From Nostoc commune NIES-4072 (GTDB taxonomy: Bacteria > Cyanobacteriota > Cyanobacteriia > Cyanobacteriales > Nostocaceae): 41,608 bases of DNA. Below are positions 1 to 8,452 of the stretch, piece by piece. The stretch is from NCBI RefSeq assembly GCF_003113895.1, contig NZ_BDUD01000001.1, forward strand, positions 5,469,828 to 5,511,435. The letters are read 5' to 3'. The notes under the pieces are model-generated. The model worked only from the letters and a program-made list of their open reading frames with translations. It did not search any database and had not been told where the DNA came from. The position numbers and the translations under genes are program-made. Every line of letters begins with the position of its first letter. Position 1 is the stretch's first letter.

Positions 1-500
1 CAGTTCCTCCCTCTCCAGTTGATTCTTTAGAAGTGGAAGCTGAAATTCTTGCTCCATTTTGAATAGTCAATTGCCCAGTTTCAATCTTCAATTCTCCAGC
101 ATTTCCAGTAGCTTGAGTCCCAACAAATAAGCCGCTTCTACTCTCACCATTTGTTCCAATAAGTTGGATAGAGTCCCTGGCGTTGACAAATAAAGTTCCT
201 CCCTCTCCAGTCGATTCTTTAGAAGTGGAAGCTGCAACCTGCGCTCCATCTCGAACAATTAATTGCCCAGTTTCAATTCTTAATTCTCCGGCATTTCCAG
301 CACCTTGTGTTATGGTAAACAGTCCACTAGGCGTGGGTTTTTCACCTTCAATAATTAGGGAGGTTCCAATGAGTTGGATAGAGTCCCTGGCGTTGACAAA
401 TAAAGTTCCTCCCCCTCCTGTAGATTGTAGAGAAGTGGAAGCTGAAATCTGTGAACCATCTCGAACAATTAATTGCCCAGTTTCAATCCTTAAGTCTCCA
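1..500 (-). repeat. Long direct repeats inside the haemagglutination gene
   Basis: The coding strand repeats a unit of roughly 180-200 bp two and a half times. Each copy encodes ETGQLIVRDG, then S/A-ASTS..STG.GGT, then LFVNARDSIQLIGT and a more variable SGLF..TQ.TGNAGEL. Parts are identical at nucleotide level (for example the stretches encoding LFVNARDSIQLIGT at about 172-213 and 377-415), which points to recent duplication of beta-helix coils. The array continues past the left edge. Confidence 0.75.
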
Positions 501-1486
501 GCAGTTCCAGACCTTGTTGTCTCAGCCAAAAGACGGCTTCCTCGTAAGAGTTCTACTGACTCCGATGCGTTCACCCCTAATGTTCCTCCCGATTTTGAGA
601 CTAGGGCATTAACCGCAATATCAGAACTATCGAATGTAATGCGCCTGCCTTGTATTTGGATACCACCGCCGCCTTCACCACTAGCAGTTACTGTAGTGAA
701 ATTGGTAAGAGATACATCTGCTCGCGCTACACTCTCAGGAAAACTTAAGCGGAAATTGTTGTTATCAATATTCAACCCTACCGTTCCCCCTGCTGCCAAT
801 CCTCCTAATTCGATTCGACCATCTGGAGCCACCACGAACGCTCCTTCTAAATTCACATCGCCTCCCAATAGCACTAAATTCTGATTCTCAGGAACGAATA
901 GAACTGCTTCATTGACTTGAATCGGCGCAACAGGCTGGGATGAAATTTGATTGAATAGAAATGCAGAAGGATTCACTCTCAGCAAGGGGTTAAGCGGATT
1001 GACGGGTGAAGTCATGGAAAATTCTCCACCACCCGGAAACTGGATCGCATTAGCTGTTGTGCCAATAAATGAACCATTAACATTTAATGAGGCACTTTGT
1101 CCAAATATGATGCCGTTGGGATTCATTAAAAAGAAATTAGCATTACCTTGAGTTTGAAGTGTTCCCTGGATATCAGAGGGATTTCTCCCTGTAACTCGCA
1201 CCAAAATATTGTTGATGGTAGGGGCATTTTGAAAATTGACTACCTGCTCACTTGGAATACTAAAGTTGCTAAAACTATGGAATAAATTTGTATTGCCAAC
1301 GGTTGTACCCCCTGTAATATCCAAGGTAGTGTTGTCGATTCGCTGCACTTGAGTTCCCACAGAAGGATCAGCAGTGACCTGAGCGGATGTGCGTAAGCCT
1401 CCTTGTATTCCAATCGCACCCACTAGAATCACCAAGCAGGGCAACCCTAAGTGACAACCGTGACCAAACCAACTTCTTAAACTCAC
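1..1486 (-). CDS. Haemagglutination-domain (TPS-type) exported protein, C-terminus beyond the window
   Basis: Minus-strand reading frame open from a GTG at 1486 to base 1 with no stop, so at least 495 residues are visible and the C-terminus is missing. An AGGAG lies nine bases before the GTG. The first ~38 residues form a signal peptide (charged start, hydrophobic LPCLVILVGAIG stretch, cleavage near TSAQ). The TPS/filamentous-haemagglutinin N-terminal domain follows, with the motifs LFHSFSNFSI, ILVRVTGRNPSDIQGTL, NFFLMNPNGIIFG and NPSAFLFNQI, close to the complete paralogue at 3871-6585. A beta-helix-like region then carries ~60-residue repeats. Known for the family: export through an outer-membrane TpsB partner; no TpsB gene is visible here. 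Likely a surface adhesin or secreted beta-helix protein; substrate unknown. Confidence 0.88.
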   Translation of the reverse strand, partial: MSLRSWFGHGCHLGLPCLVILVGAIGIQGGLRTSAQVTADPSVGTQVQRIDNTTLDITGGTTVGNTNLFHSFSNFSIPSEQVVNFQNAPTINNILVRVTGRNPSDIQGTLQTQGNANFFLMNPNGIIFGQSASLNVNGSFIGTTANAIQFPGGGEFSMTSPVNPLNPLLRVNPSAFLFNQISSQPVAPIQVNEAVLFVPENQNLVLLGGDVNLEGAFVVAPDGRIELGGLAAGGTVGLNIDNNNFRLSFPESVARADVSLTNFTTVTASGEGGGGIQIQGRRITFDSSDIAVNALVSKSGGTLGVNASESVELLRGSRLLAETTRSGTAGDLRIETGQLIVRDGSQISASTSLQSTGGGGTLFVNARDSIQLIGTSLIIEGEKPTPSGLFTITQGAGNAGELRIETGQLIVRDGAQVAASTSKESTGEGGTLFVNARDSIQLIGTNGESRSGLFVGTQATGNAGELKIETGQLTIQNGARISASTSKESTGEGGT

Positions 1487-2312
1487 AGAACTTATCTCCT
1501 AACCCTTGATAGTTATTTCATTACAAGATAGAACACCACTTTAGTAATGCTTGTGCGAACCTTTCTTTGCCCGTGCCTCTCTCCAGGTAACTCTGCTGGA
1601 AGGTTAGGTTTTTGATTACTAATTCTGCTGTTGTCACTGTAATGACTGTATGAATTTTAAGACTTAAGGTGAGTTCGACAAACCTCTCTTTGCCTTGAAC
1701 TAAAGTTCAAAGCAGTCCCTCTCCGATAGGGGAGAGGGACGATTTTGCATAGTAAAATCAGGAACAGGTCTTTTTGATTAAGCTAATTAAGCAGACACTA
1801 TAATAAGGCGTAGAATTCACGTTAAGACTTACGCACTTTACCAAATAATCATCCTGCTTATCAACCGAAATAAGTTTTTTAGCCTTTGCAAATCACCCTT
1901 TATTGCTTGCGTAGGCTAGCTCAAATCACAGTAAAAAGTCGAGCTAGGCGCTAACAGATGGTTTCCCGACTTCCCTACTCTTAAAGCTTGCTCGCGTAGA
2001 GTCTCTGAACAGGAGAAGCAACTGGTGTCGGAGCGGCGGTTCTCCCTCGATAGCGTAGCCCAAAGCCTTCTCTACAACAGGCTTGTCTACGACACCCTAT
2101 GCGTAGCTTGCTTCTTTAAAAAAATATGCTCAGAGCAAGTCTGCAAGCGTCTGCTTGCGGTAACGCCAAAGGCGAATTGTTAGCGGTAGCGTCTCGTAGA
2201 GAGGAACGAGCTTCACTTTTCAATACAGGCATCGCAAAAAGGTAATTGAAAAATCTAATTAGAAGCCTTGAAAACTATACCTGCTATTTTCGTTTTTCTG
2301 TGACTGCGTAAG
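1487..2312. other. Repeat-rich intergenic region between two minus-strand genes
   Basis: No gene seen in 826 bases. It holds a 7-bp-arm palindrome TTGAACT-AA-AGTTCAA at 1695-1710, a 9-bp hairpin TCCCTCTCC/GGAGAGGGA at 1716-1739, and a block at about 1905-2240 packed with fragments of interspersed repeats (GCGTAGC, CTACGAG, GCAAGCG words). GACTTACGCA at 1826-1835 and its inverse TGCGTAAGTC at 2305-2314 bracket the block; these ten bases are also found in the terminal repeats of the small elements at 19018 and 24286. GTGAGTTCGAC at 1671-1681 matches the outer end of the IS at 16660. The promoter of the GTG-1486 gene should lie at 1500-1700 but no clear -35/-10 is picked out. Confidence 0.5.
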
Positions 2313-2936
2313 TCATACATTGTTAGCAAATTGAAGATTACAAGGTAGCCAAGCTAACTGCTGATCAACATAGAATAGAGCACCAGTATTTGCGTTATAG
2401 CTACAATAACTAGGCAATCCCACACCTCCACCAATTACTGTTATTTGTGGAGATTGATCTATAGGAGTAGGAAATCTTATGTCTTCACTCGGAACTTTTG
2501 TTGATCCTAAAACATCAGTTGTAGAGTTAGTCGATTGAATAGCAGGCAAGGTGTTACTATTCTTGCCACCAGTGAGAATGTCATTATCAACTCCTCCTGC
2601 TAAGGAGTCTTTACTGGATTTACCTATTAAAGTGTCATTGCCTGTAGAACTTTTAGAGATGGTGTTAGTACCGCTAATAGTAGGGGTATTAATTTTCAGA
2701 ATATCGTCGTTAACTGAGAAGTCTGTAATTGTATCTATACCGCCACCTGAGTAATATAAGACAAAGGTATCTTTACCACTACCACCAGTGAGTCTGTCAT
2801 TACCACTTCCTCCCTCTAAGTAGTCATTACCTGCCCCACCTATTAAAGTATCATTGCCTGCATAGCCGTATATTTGATCGTTTACTGAAGTTCCAGTTAA
2901 ATAGTCGTTTCCAGATGTGCCGTGAATAGTTGCCAT
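2313..2936 (-). CDS. Small RTX-type calcium-binding repeat protein (paralogue 1)
   Basis: A 207-residue protein with about seven nonapeptide RTX repeats near the N-terminus ([38 protein letters not shown]), then [25 protein letters not shown], the usual bridge after RTX arrays, a second short set ([26 protein letters not shown]), and a tail with [19 protein letters not shown] repeats bind calcium, and such proteins commonly leave the cell by type I secretion. Start: the frame extends upstream to 3026, but the ATG at 2936 has GGGAG eight bases before it, the same arrangement as its two paralogues, so it is preferred. No export genes are nearby. Function unknown; a secreted or surface calcium-binding protein is the safest description. 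Confidence 0.8.
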   Translation of the reverse strand: MATIHGTSGNDYLTGTSVNDQIYGYAGNDTLIGGAGNDYLEGGSGNDRLTGGSGKDTFVLYYSGGGIDTITDFSVNDDILKINTPTISGTNTISKSSTGNDTLIGKSSKDSLAGGVDNDILTGGKNSNTLPAIQSTNSTTDVLGSTKVPSEDIRFPTPIDQSPQITVIGGGVGLPSYCSYNANTGALFYVDQQLAWLPCNLQFANNV

Positions 2937-3027
2937 GTTCCTTACTCCCGAAGAAATTAGTGTTTCTACTGCTGATTTTAACTGGCAATTAGCATTACAG
3001 ATGACATTGGTCAAAAAACAAAACAAC
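2937..3027 (-). promoter_or_regulatory. Conserved leader of RTX paralogue 1
   Basis: About 90 bases directly upstream of the start align with the leaders at 3655-3747 and 7222-7311: a TTGTTTT-rich block, AATTGC-A-TTAA, an ACAGT/GCAGTAGAAA block, and the ribosome site GGGAG eight bases before the start. The conservation suggests a shared promoter and 5' untranslated region copied together with the gene. Confidence 0.55.
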
Positions 3028-3123
3028 GCGATCGCAGCTAGAACACCAATTCCGTGATCAAAGCGCGAACCCTATGAGGGGAGTTTGGCTCTCCTAAATT
3101 TAGTAGAAAACTTCGCTGGGGAG

Positions 3124-3654
3124 TTAGATTTCTGATGCATTAATATTATTATTAGCTGTCGAAGTTACTACATTAGTTGAACTCCAGTCAAGGTAACGAG
3201 GTAGCCAGGCTATCTGGGAACTTGAATAAAATAGAGCACCAGTACTTGGGTTATATGTAAAAATATCAGCAGATTGGGTAGCGGTACTCGTTCCGAGCGT
3301 TTGTGAACTAGTTGTAACCTTAGTAGAGTCAATAGCACCATCTTTATAATTGCTCAGAGATGATGGTGTACCTATAACAGACTGAGAGTAGCCAATAGTA
3401 GTTGAAGTAATTTTCAGAATATCCTCGTTAACTGAGAAGTCTGGAATTGTATCAATACCGCCACCTGAGTAATTCAGGACGAAGGTATCTCTACCACTAC
3501 CACCAGTGAGATAGTCATTATCACCTCCTCCCTCTAAGTAATCATTACCTAGCCCACCTCTTAAAGTGTCAGCGCCTCCATAGCCGTATATTTGATCGTT
3601 TCCTTGAGTCCCAGTTAGACTGTTGTTTCCAGAGGTGCCGTAAATAGTTGCCAC
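3124..3654 (-). CDS. Small RTX-type calcium-binding repeat protein (paralogue 2)
   Basis: A 176-residue protein starting at a GTG (VATIYGTSG). The frame extends upstream to 3705, but CGGAG sits eight bases before this GTG at the position used by paralogues 1 and 3. N-terminal RTX repeats: [44 protein letters not shown], followed by [25 protein letters not shown]. The middle is an S/T-rich low-complexity segment and the C-terminus has [22 protein letters not shown], the same tail motif as paralogue 1. The two genes are tandem duplicates on the same strand, and the leader of the first lies beyond the second gene's stop by about 90 bases. Function beyond calcium binding unknown; probably exported like other RTX proteins. 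Confidence 0.8.
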   Translation of the reverse strand: MATIYGTSGNNSLTGTQGNDQIYGYGGADTLRGGLGNDYLEGGGDNDYLTGGSGRDTFVLNYSGGGIDTIPDFSVNEDILKITSTTIGYSQSVIGTPSSLSNYKDGAIDSTKVTTSSQTLGTSTATQSADIFTYNPSTGALFYSSSQIAWLPRYLDWSSTNVVTSTANNNINASEI

Positions 3655-3747
3655 GTTTGTTACTCCGGGATAAATGGTATTTCTACTGTTAATTTTACCT
3701 AGCAATTCGCATTAAAGATGAGATTGGTTAAGAAATAAAACAAGGCG
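3655..3747 (-). promoter_or_regulatory. Conserved leader of RTX paralogue 2
   Basis: Matches the leaders of the two paralogues over about 90 bases. Closest to the 7222-7311 copy, sharing CCTTGTTTTATTT, AATTGCTAGGTAA and CATTTATCC, and ending in a GGAG site eight bases before the GTG start. Confidence 0.55.
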
Positions 3748-3870
3748 ATCAGTTAACAAAAGCCGGAATGTTAGCCACAAAAGTTGCAACCTTAGTTGCG
3801 ATCGCTTCTGTATTGAGGGTAATTTATAATTGATGATTTCAAAGCAATTACCCAGTTGGCAATCTCAAAT

Positions 3871-6585
3871 CTAAAAATTGCTACGGCAATTAGCTAGGTT
3901 CTGCCACGAACTATGAAGTGTGTTTGTGGGCGCATTAGCCGTGAGTACCACTTCACCTTTAGCATTTATCATCCACCCTTGCGCTTCCACAATCGGCGCT
4001 GGACTAGAATTATTTGCTTGAGTTGAAACAGTTGTACTAGAGTGGTTTTCACCCTTTGGCTTGAGACTTACCCAATCTACTTTAACTACATCAAGAATGA
4101 GAATGTCTTTGGTGGGGTTGGGTGGTAAACCGCCGCGTCCGGTGATCGTAAAACTGCTTTCATTTTCACCAGGACGCACTTCACAAATTTGAGACACTTG
4201 AGTATCAACTGGTACGGCTGGTAAGTTAATTAATCCTCGATAGGGGTCAACATTGAGAGTATTGATATCTACAATGCCGCTTAAATCAGGTCTTGTTTGG
4301 GAAATTGCCGTAATATCATTCGTATGAAGTTCACGCGGGTCTAAATCCGTAGGGCGCAATCTTTTAAGGTCTTCGGTAGTTAGTGGTGCAATTCCAAAAA
4401 TCTTAGTAGCGTTGATTTTGACTCTTCCACCACTACCACTAAATGCATTGGCGGTAATGTCGCTGTTTTCATTAGGTTTGGCGACGATGAAGCCATTAGG
4501 GGCATCGATGGTGATATTGCCGCCGTTTCCACCAGCCCCTTGAGTACCTGCGGTGGTGGATATCTGACTGCCACCGCCCATTAGCAAAAAGTCCTGCGGT
4601 TGCAACTCAATATTACCACCCTCGCCTAATGTGGTTGTAGCTGAAATCATTGCTTGGTTGTCTAAGCTGATAGAGCGAGCTTTTACTAGAATGTTACCTG
4701 CATTAGCAGTTTCCTGACCTGCTACGCGAGCAAGCAAACCACTGGCAGAACCATCATTATCAACTATAGTCGGATTCAATTGCTGCTGAAACCGATCAAA
4801 GTAAGTCGGATCGCTCCCAGAAATTTTTACTCTGTCATTGGCTGTCACCGTGATATCACCTGCACGTCCGGTGCCGAAGGTACTGGTGATGACTTGTCCG
4901 CCACTAGTAGCCTCAAAAGTGTTGACGTTAACAGTGATATTACCGCCTGGGGAGGCATTTCTAGTTCGCGCAATCAAAACTCCTCCGTCTGATACGCGCA
5001 ATTCTCCAGTCGTCACACTAATATTGCCACCCTGACCAGCGCCTTCTTTCTCAGTAGAAGTTACCAAGCCGCTAGAGAATGCATTATCTGGAATTGGATT
5101 AACCCCAGAAATGTTGACAGAGCTAAAAGCATTGACAGGATTGATAGTAATAGTGCCTGCATTTCCTTTTCCAGTGGTTCTGGACAATATTACACCACCC
5201 TTAGTTAAGGTAAGTTCCCCAGCCGTGATCTTGATACTGCCACCATCTCCCAACCCAAAAGTATCGCTGGATATAAGGCTATTCTCAACTGAGACGATAT
5301 TTTGAGCATCAATAATCACGTCCCCAGCACGCCCTTCTCTAGCAGTAGTGGTATCCAATTTAGAAACGTTGGTCAAGTATAAAGACCCAGTTTGAATATT
5401 GATATTACCAGAATTGCCAACGCCTGTCTCTTCATTTTGACTCGTAGTAAGAGAACTATTTGCAATAGATACAAACTTATTAGCTTGCACAAATATACCT
5501 TTAGTCTCTCCCTCGCCCAAGAGCCTGTTTTCGAGTTTAGCCCCATCGGTTAAGGAGAGCGACCCTGCCTTAATGAAGATACTGCCAGAATTACCTACGG
5601 CTTCAAAATCCACGTCATTCCTAATAAAGCTTTTGCCGGAAATTTTCATTTCTTCTGTAGCATCGAGCGTAATATCTCCTGCTGGAGTGCCGTCTGACTT
5701 TAAATCTCTTCCTATCCCAGCCTCAAGAGTACTTCGTTCCAAAACATCTAAATTTTGTGCGTTGATTGCAATACTACCTCCTCCTTTGTCAGTTACATTA
5801 ATTTGAGATCCATTCGTAAGTAATACATCTGCTCGTTGCACTTGTGTAGGGTAATTTGAACGTAGAGTATTACCCTCAACATTTAGCCCTATTGTTGTAG
5901 ATCCTGCGACTCCTCCCAACTCAATTCGGCCATCTGGTGCATCCAAAGTTGCTTTATCTAAGGTGACATTGCCGCCCACCAACAACAAATTCTGACCGTT
6001 ATCAACCGATAGAGATGCCCTATTTACTTGAATAGAATCTATCGGTTGATTGGCAATTTGATTGAATAGAAAAGCAGAAGGATTCACCGTCAGTAATTCA
6101 GGATTATTAGGAACAGAAGCACTGAAAAAGCCTTGATTCCTAAACTCGATAGCATTGGCTGTCGTCGCTACAAACGAACCACGAATGTCCAGTTGGGCAT
6201 TCTCACCAAAAACAATCCCTTTAGGGTTTATTAAAAATAAGTTGGGATTAGAAAGACCAGAGGTACTGAGAGTTCCCATAATCTGCGAACGGCTACCACC
6301 CGTCACTCGAATTAAAATATTTGCGATAGCCGCGCTAGGACTAACGAAATCGGCTGTTTGTCCTTCGCCAATATTGAATTGCTGAAAGCTGTGGAATAGG
6401 TTTTGACCCGCCACGGTTCCCCCAGTGATAGCGCTAATATTGTCTTTGGGGGGGTTAACCACGGAATTAACAGGCAAGGTCGTATCTGCAACCGGGACGT
6501 TTTGTGCTTGGGTAGAGCTGAACTCGGCTAGACATAAAAGAAAAATCCCGCCTGTAAGCCAGAATGTTTGAGTGTGCTGTTTCAT
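3871..6585 (-). CDS. Haemagglutination-domain (TPS-type) exported beta-helix protein, complete
   Basis: A 904-residue protein. Residues 1-27 are a signal peptide (KQHTQ, hydrophobic FWLTGGIFLLCLAEF, cleavage near STQAQ). Residues ~35-260 form the TPS domain (GGTVAGQNLFHSFQQFNIG, ILIRVTGGSRSQIMGTLS, NLFLINPKGIVFGENA, VNPSAFLFNQI, PDGRIELGGVAG). A long right-handed beta-helix-like region follows with repeated GDI/GNI-hydrophobic turns (AGDITLDA, GNSGSIFIKAG, GGNISVTTG, GGNITIDAPNG). The C-terminus has QICEVRPGENESSF, TGRGGLPPNP and EAQGWMINAKGEVVLTA, motifs recurring in cyanobacterial members. It is a paralogue of the gene at 1-1486. No TpsB-type transporter lies nearby, so the secretion partner must be elsewhere. 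No clear Shine-Dalgarno precedes the ATG. Role inferred: cell-surface adhesin or sheath component. Confidence 0.9.
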   Translation of the reverse strand: MKQHTQTFWLTGGIFLLCLAEFSSTQAQNVPVADTTLPVNSVVNPPKDNISAITGGTVAGQNLFHSFQQFNIGEGQTADFVSPSAAIANILIRVTGGSRSQIMGTLSTSGLSNPNLFLINPKGIVFGENAQLDIRGSFVATTANAIEFRNQGFFSASVPNNPELLTVNPSAFLFNQIANQPIDSIQVNRASLSVDNGQNLLLVGGNVTLDKATLDAPDGRIELGGVAGSTTIGLNVEGNTLRSNYPTQVQRADVLLTNGSQINVTDKGGGSIAINAQNLDVLERSTLEAGIGRDLKSDGTPAGDITLDATEEMKISGKSFIRNDVDFEAVGNSGSIFIKAGSLSLTDGAKLENRLLGEGETKGIFVQANKFVSIANSSLTTSQNEETGVGNSGNINIQTGSLYLTNVSKLDTTTAREGRAGDVIIDAQNIVSVENSLISSDTFGLGDGGSIKITAGELTLTKGGVILSRTTGKGNAGTITINPVNAFSSVNISGVNPIPDNAFSSGLVTSTEKEGAGQGGNISVTTGELRVSDGGVLIARTRNASPGGNITVNVNTFEATSGGQVITSTFGTGRAGDITVTANDRVKISGSDPTYFDRFQQQLNPTIVDNDGSASGLLARVAGQETANAGNILVKARSISLDNQAMISATTTLGEGGNIELQPQDFLLMGGGSQISTTAGTQGAGGNGGNITIDAPNGFIVAKPNENSDITANAFSGSGGRVKINATKIFGIAPLTTEDLKRLRPTDLDPRELHTNDITAISQTRPDLSGIVDINTLNVDPYRGLINLPAVPVDTQVSQICEVRPGENESSFTITGRGGLPPNPTKDILILDVVKVDWVSLKPKGENHSSTTVSTQANNSSPAPIVEAQGWMINAKGEVVLTANAPTNTLHSSWQNLANCRSNF

Positions 6586-6786
6586 TTATAACTGGTAATA
6601 ATTAAGAATTAGCCTAGTACCTGCCGTTTGTTTAGAGCGCACTACTAACAAGCAAATGGCTCTTTTTAAACCAACACAATTGCCTCAACTTTGCCTAAAC
6701 CTTGGATAGGTTAGTAGGCATTTTAATTGTTGACATTTCGTCCCACTGTGATGCTGTTTTCTAGTACTGCTCTATTTATGAATCCG

Positions 6787-7221
6787 CTATATGGCAGAGC
6801 TATTTGTAGGATTTACCAGAAATGTCAGCGTGTAGCTAGCTTTACGCTTGGTGAATGAGAGCGGACTGTCTCCAGAATTACTGACAGTTTCACGACCAAG
6901 CCTCTTAGACCCAGCAAATAGTTCTATGTCAGCTGTGCTATGAAAATTCTGGCTCCAAGGTGCGAGTGGGACATGCTGTTTAGGGAACATAAGAAAGTTC
7001 AAACTATTTTCATCGTTGCCTTGGATTATCAGCGATATTTGGTCGGGATTATCTCCGCCAGCAGCAGTGCTGTTGCACACAAGAGATTGTAAAATTAATA
7101 CTTTCTCCGTTGGGCTAGCGTTTAATTCTCCAGTGTCATTACTTTTATAGCCGTATATTTGATCGTTTTCTGGAGTCGCAGCTAGATAGTTGTTTTCAGA
7201 GGGGCCGTGGGTAGTTGCCAT
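6787..7221 (-). CDS. Chimeric protein: RTX-type start joined to an unrelated domain
   Basis: A 144-residue protein from an ATG with GGGAG eight bases before it. The first ~25 residues copy the RTX paralogues (MATTHGPSENN, ENDQIYGYKSNDT) but most calcium-binding Gly/Asp positions are lost and the repeats stop there. The remaining ~118 residues (SPTEKVLILQS, DQISLIIQGNDENSL, STADIELFAGSKRLGRETV, KASYTLTFLVN) look like a beta-rich domain that I do not recognise. Leader and first codons match paralogues 1 and 2 closely, so this is probably a promoter/N-terminus capture or a decayed duplicate. It lies just upstream of the 904-residue haemagglutination gene on the same strand (about 200 bases apart). 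It may or may not be functional. Confidence 0.55.
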   Translation of the reverse strand: MATTHGPSENNYLAATPENDQIYGYKSNDTGELNASPTEKVLILQSLVCNSTAAGGDNPDQISLIIQGNDENSLNFLMFPKQHVPLAPWSQNFHSTADIELFAGSKRLGRETVSNSGDSPLSFTKRKASYTLTFLVNPTNSSAI

Positions 7222-7311
7222 GTTTATTACTCCCGGATAAATGAGTGTTTCCACTGTTTATCTTACCTAGCAATTACCACCACCAATGAGATTAATTAAC
7301 AAATAAAACAA
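7222..7311 (-). promoter_or_regulatory. Conserved leader of the chimeric RTX-like gene
   Basis: Third copy of the ~90-base leader found before the RTX genes at 2936 and 3654, with CCTTGTTTTATTT, AATTGCTAGGTAA, CAGTGGAAACAC and CATTTATCCGGGAG. This copy is nearly as conserved as the others although the downstream coding region has diverged. Confidence 0.5.
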
Positions 7312-7502
7312 GGTGTTCTCGCGACCATTCACAAATTTTCTAACACCAAGCTCCAGCATAAACAGTGTCAATATTGAGTTATCCTCTGTTTATCCACCGC
7401 TTTAGCTGTATCGCAATTATTTTTCCACATAACGCAAAACAAAGGCGCACAGGGAAATTCTGATAAACCAACAGCTTTTAACAAATTAATTTAATCATCG
7501 GT

Positions 7503-7670
7503 TCAGGTGCGATCGCCTGAATTAGTGCGGCGCATATCAGCTAAACTAGTGACAGCATCATGCCAAATATAATTAACAGCATAGGCAACGTAATCCCTTA
7601 ATTTTGCCGTCTTTAATATAGGTGACTTTTAAGGCCGCTTTTTAGCAGAACCCGTTGTACCTGACTTTTC
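7503..7670 (-). pseudogene. Remnant of an unidentified gene (C-terminal fragment)
   Basis: On the minus strand a 41-codon open stretch ending at the TGA at 7503 reads PILKTAKLRDYVAYAVNYI, then WHDAVTSLADMRRTNSGDRT. Its composition is clearly protein-like. It has no start codon; a stop interrupts the frame at about 7629, and the neighbouring frame upstream continues plausibly (VQRVLLKSGLKS), suggesting a frameshifted, 5'-truncated gene. I do not recognise the family. Confidence 0.3.
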
Positions 7671-7857
7671 ACGTTATGTGGAAAAATCCACCAAAAACCT
7701 AACCCCCTAACCCCCAACTCGTCGCGGGAAGGGGAGGAAATTCAAAGTCTCTTTCCTAAAAAGAGAGAGATTTAGAGAGAAGTTTTGCAAATGACCCAGA
7801 ATGAATTTACCAGGTTTATAGCTAAAGTCTATCTATTAAAGACTAAGTAAGGGTTGT

Positions 7858-7918
7858 AGTCCACCCTTAGTGGACTTGGGCTATAAGAAAAGAGAATTTC
7901 TTCTCAAGCGGGATAGGC
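7858..7918. repeat. Interspersed repeat with a TAGTCCAC/GTGGACT hairpin
   Basis: Contains AGTCCACCCTTAGTGGACTT, a short-loop palindrome, followed by a second palindromic part (AGAATTTCTTCTC) and CGGG. The same layout occurs at 34258-34315 (AGTCTACTTTAGTAGACTTT then GAACTTTAGTTCCAGGCGGG). The two are diverged members of one dispersed palindromic family. Confidence 0.45.
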
Positions 7919-7976
7919 AGGTGCAAGATATAACTCACCCTAAATGCAGAAACTGTCCTGGCAACATCACGACTGA

Positions 7977-8206
7977 GTGACTCCCGTTAACTCTGAAGTG
8001 ACTCCCGTTAACTCTGAAGTGACTCCCGTTAGCTCTGAAGTGACTCCCGTTAACTCTGAAGTGACTCCCGTTAACTCTGAAGTGACTCCCGTTAACTCTG
8101 AAGTGACTCCCGTTAACTCTGAAGTGACTCCCGTTAACTCTGAAGTGACTCCCGTTAACTCTGAAGTGACTCCCGTTAGCTCTGAAGTGACTCCCGTCAC
8201 GACTGA
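7977..8206. repeat. 21-bp minisatellite, about 10.9 copies
   Basis: Ten full units and one partial unit of 21 bp, each beginning GTGACTCCCGTTAAC; units 3 and 10 carry GTTAGC instead. Because 21 is a multiple of three, the array is open in three frames (TPVNSEV on plus; VNGSHFR and GVTSELT types on minus), but none has a convincing start, ribosome site or non-repeat body. TCACGACTGA flanks the array on both sides (7967-7976 and 8197-8206). It lies about 250 bp upstream of fbp. Confidence 0.9.
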
Positions 8207-8452
8207 TATCATGTTCGCTTGATGATCTAGAACGTTTTGCTACCAATAAGAGGACTTTTCAAGCAACCTCTTAGACAAATTACTACGTATCTAGGCTATA
8301 AGTGCAAGAGCCACTAAAAATTCATTTCTTTAGTTTATCTAAAGTCGCATCTAAGTTATCAAATTACCTTTCTAAGATAGAAGCAGCAACCATAAGTTGC
8401 CATACACGACTAAAACCCAAATTAACAGCTAGTGGCTGCGGAGAACATAAAA

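Noticed and set aside
183..1151. Plus-strand open frames of 233 and 66 codons at the left edge
   Set aside because: They lie opposite the haemagglutination gene, whose protein motifs are unmistakable on the minus strand.
7977..8206. CRISPR array
   Set aside because: Units are directly adjacent with no spacers and are too short; the array at 27028 is also spacer-less. No cas genes in the window.
7935..8246. Open frames of 81-103 codons on both strands across the 21-bp repeats
   Set aside because: They arise because a 21-bp unit keeps any stop-free frame open. No ribosome site or non-repeat body; three frames are open at once.
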